From Firmicutes bacterium UBA4996 (GTDB lineage: Bacteria > Bacillota > Limnochordia > Darwinibacteriales > Darwinibacteriaceae), in contig DGYW01000072.1 of assembly GCA_002396805.1 (NCBI GenBank), positions 24,403 through 29,676 on the forward strand: 5,274 bases of DNA. Direction: 5' to 3'. The first letter of the stretch is position 1; every line of letters starts with the position of its first letter. Both the position numbers and the translations under genes were made by a program. Below the pieces are notes generated by a model. That model was not told the DNA's origin. It saw nothing but the letters and a program-made list of their open reading frames with translations, and did no database searches. Shown piece after piece: positions 1 through 5,274 of this stretch.

Positions 1-1000
1 ACCGTCAACGGTTTCAAGGGCGATAAATGATTCTACGCTTATTAGTCAACGTACAAAAGAAAAAGTCTTGGCAATAGCCTAAGAGTTAGGGTACGAAAAG
101 ACGGGAGGAGGAAAATCTCCAACGCATCTTCAGACCATCGCGGTATTGGTATCTGATGTTCTCAATCTTACCCTTTCACAATTAGTTAAAGGTATACAGG
201 AGGTTCTAAGAACAGAGGGTTATTCCATGTTGCTTTTTGAAGGCGAAGGTGAAGCTGATCACGAGTTGGAATTTCTAAGGGATTTGAGCGCAGAAAATGT
301 TTCGGGTGTTATCCTTAGTGGTCCTAATGTTGGTGTTGACTACGCAGTTACTTTGCAACAGCAGCAAATTCCCTTTGTAGTCGCCTTGAGCTACGCGACG
401 GATCAACATGTTCCCTGTGTGTCGATTAATAATGTAGAAGCCGCATTTGAGGTCATCGATACCCTGTATAGGTACGGTCACCGTTCTATAGCCATTATTA
501 CTGGGCCAGTGGGTGACTTAACCGTCAATCGCGATCGACTCCTGGGTTGCAGGTTAGCAGCTAAGGGGAAGGGGCTCGTTCTAGATGAGGATCTGATTAT
601 AGAAGGAGACTATTCCTTCGACTCGGGATATGAAGCGGCTAAGAGTATTTTGGAGCATAGAACTAGGCCTACAGCTGTTTTTGCTTTCGGTGACATGATG
701 GCCCTGGGGGCAATTAGATGTTTTGAAGAAGCTGGATTAAAGATACCGGAAGACATTTCTATCATCGGCTTTGATGGTACCGAGCTCACGCGGTGTTTGT
801 ACCCTGAACTAGCCACGGTCCGTCAGCCGAGTTTGGAAATTGGGCGAGAAGCTGCAAGTCTTTTGATAGAAATCCTGTCCAAGGAAGATGCAGAAATTGT
901 CATTAAGCGAGAAATGGATTATGAATTATTGCAGAATAGCTCGCTTAAAGATATTGCTGATGTTGATGATATCTACTCGAAAAGAGGTGATGTCTCTTAG
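1..1000 (+). pseudogene. LacI-family transcriptional regulator, 5' end outside window, interrupted by a nonsense codon
   Basis: This is a LacI/GalR-type repressor that would sense a sugar and control the operon downstream. The frame beginning at base 2 reads PSTVSRAINDSTLISQRTKE, the recognition-helix part of the LacI helix-turn-helix, so about 15 N-terminal residues lie to the left of the window. The frame meets TAA at 80-82, inside the normally conserved A-x-ELGY segment. It then stays open for 305 codons to TAG at 998-1000. This part encodes a periplasmic-binding-protein-like effector domain: IAVLVSDVLN at its start, RYGHRSIAIITGP, then FAFGDMMALGAIRCFEEAGL and DISIIGFDGTELTRCLYPEL, all typical of LacI. 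The usual hinge helix (N-x-x-A-R-S-L) is not recognisable; a glycine-rich TGGGKSPTHLQ stretch is there instead. A TTG at 146 could open the remaining 284 codons but has no well-spaced ribosome binding site and would give a protein without a DNA-binding domain. The family call is firm. Loss of function is inferred, and a sequencing error at base 80 is possible. Confidence 0.88.
80..82 (+). other. In-frame TAA nonsense codon in the lacI-type gene
   Basis: The codon lies between VLAIA and ELGYEK, where LacI proteins normally carry K, Q or E (AKELGY, AEELGY). AAA, CAA or GAA would each become TAA by one substitution. The frame is the same on both sides, so this is a point mutation rather than a frameshift. 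Confidence 0.85.
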
Positions 1001-1041
1001 CATATATTCGCAGTTGAACTCTGTCGCTAGAAAAAGCTATT

Positions 1042-1052
1042 AAGGGGAGGAG
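1042..1052 (+). promoter_or_regulatory. Ribosome binding site of the sugar-binding protein gene
   Basis: AAGGGGAGGAG is a strong Shine-Dalgarno sequence whose GGAGG core ends 6 bases before the ATG at 1057. It fixes that start and shows that the head of the gene was a normal translated gene. Confidence 0.85.
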
Positions 1053-1056
1053 TACG

Positions 1057-1392
1057 ATGAAACGATTTTCATTGGTTGTTACTGTTTTACTAGTTAGTTT
1101 AGTTTTCGCAACTGCATTGGCTGGAGCAGAAGAGCTTTCAATCCGCTTAAGCATTGATTGGGCAGCGGATTCTGGAAGAGGTCAGGCAATCCAGCGTATT
1201 CTCGATGAGTTTGAAAAAGACAACCCTGGAATTAAGGTTAAGCTTCTCGGCGGGAGCCAGGATACCCAAAATCTCTTAACCCAAATCGTTAGCGGCGATG
1301 CACCAGAGGTAATTCAGGTGGCTTACCGCAATGTGAAAGGCTTGGCCAATTATGGAGCGTGGCAGGACTTAACAGAGGGAGCAAAAGGATAG
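1057..1392 (+). pseudogene. Sugar ABC transporter substrate-binding protein, N-terminal remnant
   Basis: The family (solute-binding protein family 1, MalE/UgpB-like) captures sugars outside the membrane and passes them to an ABC permease. Residues 1-24 form a Sec signal peptide: MKR, a hydrophobic core LVVTVLLVSLVFATALA, and likely cleavage after A22 or A24. There is no lipobox cysteine. The mature start fits the family: IRLSIDWAAD, then AIQRILDEFEKDNPGIKVKL, then LLTQIVSGDAPEVIQVAYRN and LANYGAWQDLTE. The frame ends at TAG 1390-1392 after 111 residues, whereas relatives have about 400-440. The lobe-2 and hinge sequences are missing, and the sequence that follows belongs to a glycosyltransferase in another frame. 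The 3' end is therefore a deletion junction near 1385-1392 rather than a natural stop. It lies 56 bases after the lacI-type gene, the usual regulator-transporter arrangement. A secreted 9-10 kDa stub could still be made but should not bind sugar normally. Confidence 0.87.
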
Positions 1393-1471
1393 TAAGCGCT
1401 ATTACTCTCTATGGGATAGCTATGCTATTGCGGATGTTGTTACCTACCCTAGTATCCTAGAAGGTTGGGGT
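1391..1471 (+). pseudogene. GT4-type glycosyltransferase remnant (about 27 codons)
   Basis: Read in the frame starting at 1391, this stretch gives SKRYYSLWDSYAIADVVTYP followed by SILEGWG. It resembles the C-terminal nucleotide-sugar-binding domain of GT-B glycosyltransferases of family GT4, where YSLWDxYxxADxVTYPSxxEGWGN leads into the E-x7-E motif. The first glutamate of that motif (codon at 1460-1462) is present. The second falls beyond the right junction, where the sequence changes to GH13_18 in another frame. Neither the N-terminal domain nor the rest of the C-terminal domain is present, so this is a non-functional scrap between two deletion junctions. The assignment rests on motif recall over a short stretch. 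The family level is fairly likely; the donor and acceptor cannot be told. Such transferases make glycosides that a neighbouring phosphorylase could process, but that link is inference. Confidence 0.68.
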
Positions 1472-2285
1472 TTCGCTACCACCTCTGACCTTGTTTTCTT
1501 TCTTGACTGGAGATACCAGCAAACTTACGGAATGGGCTGCGCAATTGGAGTTTCCTTCGGATCACACCACCTTTTTTAACTTTCTGGCCTCCCATGATGG
1601 TATTGGGGTTACCCCTGCTAGAGGAATTTTGAGTGAAGAAGAAATTGATTTTATGGTAGAAACTGTAAAAAGCCATGGGGGAGTAGTTTCGTATAAGGAT
1701 AATGGTGACGGTACGCAAAGTGCTTATGAACTAAACATTAGTTTTATGGATGCTATTTGCCATCCAGAGGAATCGGATCAAGTTCGCGTTAGCAAATTCA
1801 TTGCTGCTCAATCAATATTGCTTAGTCTCAGAGGTGTTCCCGGTATTTATGCCCATAGTATTCTAGGTTCGCGAAATGATTACGCCGGGTTGGAAAGCTC
1901 GGGAATTAACCGCCGGATTAACCGTGAAAAGCTTGAACGAGGTAAATTAGAGTCGGAGCTTCAAGACCCTACCTCCCTGCGCCATCAAGTGTTCAACGCC
2001 TATAAACACTTGATTCAGGTTCGTCGTGAGAATAAGGCCTTTCATCCAAATGCGCCTCAGGACGTTTTACGTCTCGAAACAGGAGTATTCGCATTGGTGC
2101 GAGGAACAGGCGCAGATAAAATCTTGTGTCTTGTGAACACTGAAGGTAAATCAAAAGAGTTGCGAATAGATTTTCCCGAAATAGGATTTCCCGGCGAACT
2201 TAGGGACTTACTGGCTGATGAAGAGATTAACTCCACTGTACTGGAGCTAAAACCCTATCAAGTCGCCTGGATTAAGTCGGCGTAA
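1471..2285 (+). pseudogene. GH13 subfamily 18 phosphorylase (sucrose/glucosylglycerate phosphorylase type), C-terminal remnant
   Basis: Enzymes of this family cleave an alpha-glucoside with phosphate to give glucose 1-phosphate, in the cytoplasm. Recognisable sequence starts at about 1473 with SLPPLTLFSFLTGDTSKLTE. It continues through FLASHDGIGVTPARGILS (conserved region IV, with the transition-state-stabilising Asp codon at 1596-1598), then GVPGIYAHSILGSRNDYAGL, SGINRRINREKL, and a beta-sheet C-terminal domain ending YQVAWIKSA. Full-length members have about 490-570 residues; only about 270 remain. The N-terminal half, which carries the catalytic nucleophile Asp and the acid/base Glu, is absent, so the product cannot be active. 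In this frame a TAG at 1458-1460 precedes the fragment. The first usable start, TTG at 1491, has no ribosome binding site. It was probably the last gene of the operon, since a terminator follows 17 bases later. Which phosphorylase it was cannot be decided from this half. Confidence 0.85.
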
Positions 2286-2302
2286 TGGACAAAAGATAGA
2301 AG

Positions 2303-2348
2303 AACAACCTTGACTTCAACATTTTTGCTGGAGTAAGGTTGTTTTTTT
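2303..2348 (+). terminator. Intrinsic (Rho-independent) terminator
   Basis: AACAACCTT (2303-2311) is perfectly complementary to AAGGTTGTT (2335-2343). The stem extends inward, past a bulged G, by ACTTC (2313-2317) pairing with GGAGT (2330-2334) with one G-T wobble. It closes on a T-rich loop, and a run of seven T (2342-2348) follows. It lies 17 bases after the phosphorylase stop and separates the decayed operon from the pullulanase gene. Confidence 0.92.
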
Positions 2349-2386
2349 ATATCCAGCACCGGAACACTTCAGGGAAAGTCGAGATA

Positions 2387-2400
2387 CTCTCGCTAGAGAG
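2387..2400. repeat. Small inverted repeat in the pullulanase leader, possible operator
   Basis: CTCTC-GCTA-GAGAG forms a 5-bp palindromic pair about 100 bases before the pullulanase start. It could be a regulator site or a minor hairpin. The rest of the 150-base gap (2351-2500) holds no promoter I can defend: TTAACA at 2407-2412 has no good -10 partner. The pullulanase promoter must lie in this gap if the terminator works. Confidence 0.3.
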
Positions 2401-2484
2401 AATTCCTTAACAGGAGGACAAACTACTTTAAGTAACAGTAATAATAGGCAGGAAACTGTAATTTAAAAGGGAATTAGTACCAAT

Positions 2485-2493
2485 AAGGGAGGT
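2485..2493 (+). promoter_or_regulatory. Ribosome binding site of the pullulanase gene
   Basis: AAGGGAGGT lies 7 bases before the ATG at 2501. The same frame upstream has a stop at 2459-2461 and no ATG, GTG or TTG between it and 2501, so this site sets the start and excludes an N-terminal signal peptide. Confidence 0.9.
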
Positions 2494-2500
2494 AACCCCG

Positions 2501-5274
2501 ATGCGCGACATTATCATTCACTATTATCGGGCAGATCAAGACTACGAACCATGGGGTGTTTGGCTGTGGCCACTAGGTTATGGTGGGCAGTGGGTGCCCT
2601 TTACAGAGCAGGATGCTTTTGGTAAGATTGCCCGCTGTCAGGTGCCCAACGAACACCAAGTCTTGGGCTTTGTAGTAAGGGGTGCTTCATGGGAAAAGGA
2701 CATTGATCAGGATCGCTATATCGACAGTTTTATCGGAAATGTAGGCGAAGTGTGGCTGGTGGCCGGTGACCCCCAAGTTTACTTGGCTCCCCCTGCTCAT
2801 CTCCGTTTAGATGTGCGAGCCTTAGCTGAACTAGAGGTAGTATTTCACTATTATCGTTATGATGGGGAGTACGAAGGTTGGAACCTGTGGATTTGGGGAG
2901 CAGCAGAACCAGGACGTAGTGTAGAGTTTGTAGGCGAAGATGAGTATGGGTATGTGGCCCGTACTATCTTAAGGCAACAAACAGATGGGGGAGAATTAGG
3001 TTTTGTGCTCCGGCGGAGTATCTTAGGTCACTCTTGGGCTAGCAAGGATGGCAGTTGTGATCGCTACCTGCCTTTTTATCGGGCTGATCACGATGGAAAA
3101 TTAGAGGTTTGGCTGATGCAGGGCGACTCCAAAATTTATTATCAGGCAGAGGATGTGGATCGCAAGCCACGTCTAGTTCGGGCCTTGTTAGACGATGTGA
3201 ATTTGATTCGCATAGAGACTTATCTACCCGTAAGTCTTAAGCTGGGAGAGTTTTGGGGCTTTCAGCTCCAAGATGCCCACGGAGAGAACATTCAACTTAG
3301 CGAAGTTGGGCCCCTGGGAGGCTACCCCGCTAAGCAGTTCTTGATTCGCACTAAAGAACCGCTAGACTTAGAAGCTGAATACCGCTTAGTCCATGCTACC
3401 CATGGGACTTTACCTGTAAGTTTGGGGCAAGTGTTTTCTACAAAAGCTTTCCAAGAGCAGTTCCACTATTCTGGAAATGACCTCGGTGTCAGTTATTGTC
3501 CGCGACAGACTACCTTTAGAGTCTGGTCCCCTACAGCCTCCGATCTGCAAGTGGTGATTTACACAACAGATCAAGGGGGACAGGGTGAAATTATCCCACT
3601 TAAACGGGGGGAGCGGGGAGTGTGGGCCACCACTATTCATAGTGATTTAGAAGGCCTTTATTACAACTTCCTTGTCACCCACGGCAAAAAGACCGTGGAA
3701 GCAGTAGATCCCTACGCTCGCTCTGCGGGAGTGAATGGCTTGAGGGGTCAGATTGTGGATCTAAAGAAGACTAACCCAGCTAAGTGGGATCAGGTAGAGT
3801 GGTTGCCTTTGGAAAACCCTGTCGATGCCATAATCTATGAAGCCCATGTGCGGGATTTTTCCAGCTCCTCAACTTCCGGAATTGAGGCCAAGGGTCAATA
3901 TCTAGGCGTAATTGAAGAGGATACCAAAACAATCTCTGGGGTGCCTTCTGGACTGGATCATCTCAAAGATTTAGGTGTCACTCACATTCACTTATTGCCA
4001 ATCTTCGATTTTGCTACCGTTGATGAAAGTAATCCGGGGTCTGGCTATAACTGGGGTTATGATCCCCTGAATTACAATGTGCCCGAAGGTTCTTATGCCA
4101 GCTCGGCCCATGATGGACGGGTACGCATTCGCGAATTAAAGAAATTGATTCAAGGCTTGAATCAAGCGGGCTTAGCTGTGATCATGGATGTGGTTTACAA
4201 TCACACTTTCCATAGTACCGCCTCTAACTTAAACAAATTAGTTCCTGGCTATTACTATCGCCTCCATCCTAATGGACACTTTTCGAATGGTTCTGGCTGT
4301 GGTAACGAATTAGCTGACGAACGCTCCATGGTGCGGAAATTCATCGTAGATTCGGTGACCTATTGGGCCAAGGAATACAAATTAGCTGGCTTTCGTTTTG
4401 ATTTGATGGGTCTCCATCACTTAGAAACCATGCAAACGATTCGCCGAGCCCTAGATCAAATCGAGCCCCAGCTCCTAATCTATGGAGAAGGGTGGGCTGC
4501 GGCCTCCAGTACCCTGGCTGAGCACAAACGGGCCGTAAAAAGGAATACCCCTCAACTACCTGGCATAGCCTCTTTTTGTAATGATTTTCGAGATGGGGTC
4601 AAGGGTCATGTCTTTCACACCCGGGAACCAGGTTTCATTCAAGGAGGAGGCTGTGTGGATTCTGTGAAGTTTGGGATTGTTGGTGCCATTCAGCATCCCC
4701 AGATTAACTATGACCGCATTCTCTATTCCCATAGTCCCTGGGCCCTGGAGCCCAGTCAAAGTGTCTCTTATGTGGAAGCCCATGACAATCTCACCTTGTG
4801 GGATAAATTACTTTGCACAACCGAACCTCACGCTGATGGCGAACGGGTAGCCCTCATGAAGTTAGCCCATGCCTTCGTCTTGACTAGTCAAGGCATCCCT
4901 TTTCTCCATGCTGGTCAAGAATTTGCCCGCACCAAGGGCGGAGATCCCAATAGCTATCAATCACCAGATCAGGTGAACCAACTTGATTGGGACCGCAAGA
5001 GTGAATTTGAGGAGCTTTATGAGTATACTAAGGGATTGATTTGGCTACGGAAAGAACGACCCGCCTTTCGCATGGGCCGTAGTGAGGAGGTGCGGAAAAA
5101 ACTAAGGTTCTTTGAGCACCCTAGTCGCAACCTCTTAGGCTACGCGCTCGGTCCCCATGCCAATGGGGATGTTTATGAAACGATCTTGGTTTTCTTTAAT
5201 AGTAATACTACCCCAGTGGAGGTTCAAGTTGAACTAGGTCCTTGGGAAATCCTCTTAAATAGGGAGGCGGTGGC
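2501..5274 (+). CDS. pulA: Type I pullulanase (GH13, alpha-1,6 debranching), two CBM41 modules, 3' end outside window
   Basis: The enzyme hydrolyses alpha-1,6 branches of pullulan, glycogen or branched maltodextrins. The frame is open for 924 codons to the window edge. Domains: two CBM41 starch-binding modules (about 3-97 and 112-216), each starting HYYR, with binding-type tryptophans W18/W21/W23 and W127/W130/W132, and each ending EVWL-x2-GD; a linker or N2-type domain (about 225-322); CBM48 (about 328-415, TFRVWSPTASDLQVVIY); the GH13 barrel (about 440-830); and most of the C-terminal beta domain. The type I signature YNWGYDP is at 516-522. Catalytic regions are complete: DVVYNHT 563-569, GFRFDLMG with nucleophile D634, YGEGW with acid/base E663, and YVEAHDN with H761 and D762. 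Comparison with family ends suggests a few tens of residues are missing. MRDIIIHYYR enters CBM41 directly with no signal peptide, so the protein is predicted to be cytoplasmic. The start is fixed by a strong ribosome binding site. It has its own transcription unit after the terminator. The function call is firm; the precise substrate is not. Confidence 0.96.
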   Translation, partial: MRDIIIHYYRADQDYEPWGVWLWPLGYGGQWVPFTEQDAFGKIARCQVPNEHQVLGFVVRGASWEKDIDQDRYIDSFIGNVGEVWLVAGDPQVYLAPPAHLRLDVRALAELEVVFHYYRYDGEYEGWNLWIWGAAEPGRSVEFVGEDEYGYVARTILRQQTDGGELGFVLRRSILGHSWASKDGSCDRYLPFYRADHDGKLEVWLMQGDSKIYYQAEDVDRKPRLVRALLDDVNLIRIETYLPVSLKLGEFWGFQLQDAHGENIQLSEVGPLGGYPAKQFLIRTKEPLDLEAEYRLVHATHGTLPVSLGQVFSTKAFQEQFHYSGNDLGVSYCPRQTTFRVWSPTASDLQVVIYTTDQGGQGEIIPLKRGERGVWATTIHSDLEGLYYNFLVTHGKKTVEAVDPYARSAGVNGLRGQIVDLKKTNPAKWDQVEWLPLENPVDAIIYEAHVRDFSSSSTSGIEAKGQYLGVIEEDTKTISGVPSGLDHLKDLGVTHIHLLPIFDFATVDESNPGSGYNWGYDPLNYNVPEGSYASSAHDGRVRIRELKKLIQGLNQAGLAVIMDVVYNHTFHSTASNLNKLVPGYYYRLHPNGHFSNGSGCGNELADERSMVRKFIVDSVTYWAKEYKLAGFRFDLMGLHHLETMQTIRRALDQIEPQLLIYGEGWAAASSTLAEHKRAVKRNTPQLPGIASFCNDFRDGVKGHVFHTREPGFIQGGGCVDSVKFGIVGAIQHPQINYDRILYSHSPWALEPSQSVSYVEAHDNLTLWDKLLCTTEPHADGERVALMKLAHAFVLTSQGIPFLHAGQEFARTKGGDPNSYQSPDQVNQLDWDRKSEFEELYEYTKGLIWLRKERPAFRMGRSEEVRKKLRFFEHPSRNLLGYALGPHANGDVYETILVFFNSNTTPVEVQVELGPWEILLNREAV

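Noticed and set aside
103..111. GGGAGGAGG as a ribosome binding site for internal restart of the regulator
   Set aside because: No ATG, GTG or TTG in the right frame lies at a usable distance; the bases encode the glycine-rich hinge region.
146..1000. A stand-alone 284-codon gene starting at TTG 146
   Set aside because: The same frame holds the LacI helix-turn-helix upstream of the TAA at 80-82, and no suitably placed ribosome binding site precedes 146. It is the tail of an interrupted LacI gene.
1014..1043. Promoter TTGAAC - 18 bases - TATTAA before the binding-protein gene
   Set aside because: The -10 would overlap the ribosome binding site and put the transcript start within or after it, leaving no working leader.
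1491..2285. A stand-alone 264-codon phosphorylase gene starting at TTG 1491
   Set aside because: Homologous sequence continues upstream of the TTG (SLPPLTL from 1473), no ribosome binding site precedes it, and the catalytic nucleophile and acid/base regions are missing, so it is a truncated remnant.
3410..3640. Minus-strand reading frames inside the pullulanase (also 4556-4783) and inside the left genes
   Set aside because: They lie opposite well-supported coding sequence, have no ribosome binding sites and show no recognisable protein features; they are shadows.
1..5274. A mobile element, CRISPR array, RNA gene or novel defence system
   Set aside because: No transposase sequence, terminal inverted repeats, spaced direct repeats or tRNA/rRNA-like sequence is visible; the disruptions in the left half look like simple deletions and a point mutation.

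Overview
The window looks like a bacterial carbohydrate-utilisation region, most likely from a Bacillota-type or Thermotogae-like anaerobe. This rests on the strong AAGGGAGG-type ribosome binding sites, the moderate GC content, and the mix of families (LacI regulator, sugar ABC binding protein, GH13_18 phosphorylase, type I pullulanase). The binding protein has a plain Sec signal without a lipobox cysteine, which is unusual for a typical monoderm Bacillota. The taxonomic guess is weak and no species is claimed.

The window splits into two halves. The left half (1-2285) is a decayed sugar-uptake and phosphorolysis operon. It starts with a LacI-family repressor whose helix-turn-helix region is cut by an in-frame TAA (80-82). 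Next comes the first quarter of an ABC sugar-binding protein, with a good ribosome binding site and signal peptide, which stops after 111 codons. A scrap of about 27 codons from a GT4-type glycosyltransferase follows in another frame (about 1391-1471). Last is the C-terminal half of a GH13_18 phosphorylase (sucrose/glucosylglycerate phosphorylase type) in a third frame (about 1471-2285). The three pieces abut in three different frames, as expected if internal deletions removed the middle of an operon: the rest of the binding protein, any permeases, most of the glycosyltransferase and the N-terminal half of the phosphorylase. None of the four genes looks able to make its full original product. 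A strong intrinsic terminator (2303-2348) closes the unit.

The right half is an apparently intact type I pullulanase gene that starts at 2501 and runs off the right edge (924 codons seen, no stop). It has two tandem CBM41 starch-binding modules, a linker or N2-type domain, a CBM48 module, a complete GH13 catalytic barrel with the YNWGYDP signature and all catalytic residues, and most of the C-terminal beta domain. No signal peptide is present and none is possible upstream, so the enzyme is predicted to be cytoplasmic and to debranch glycogen or imported branched maltodextrins.

The functional reading is that the organism keeps intracellular alpha-glucan debranching while a neighbouring glucoside uptake and phosphorolysis operon is being lost. 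I see no RNA genes, CRISPR array, insertion sequence or new defence-type system. The most noteworthy feature is the three-part deletion mosaic.
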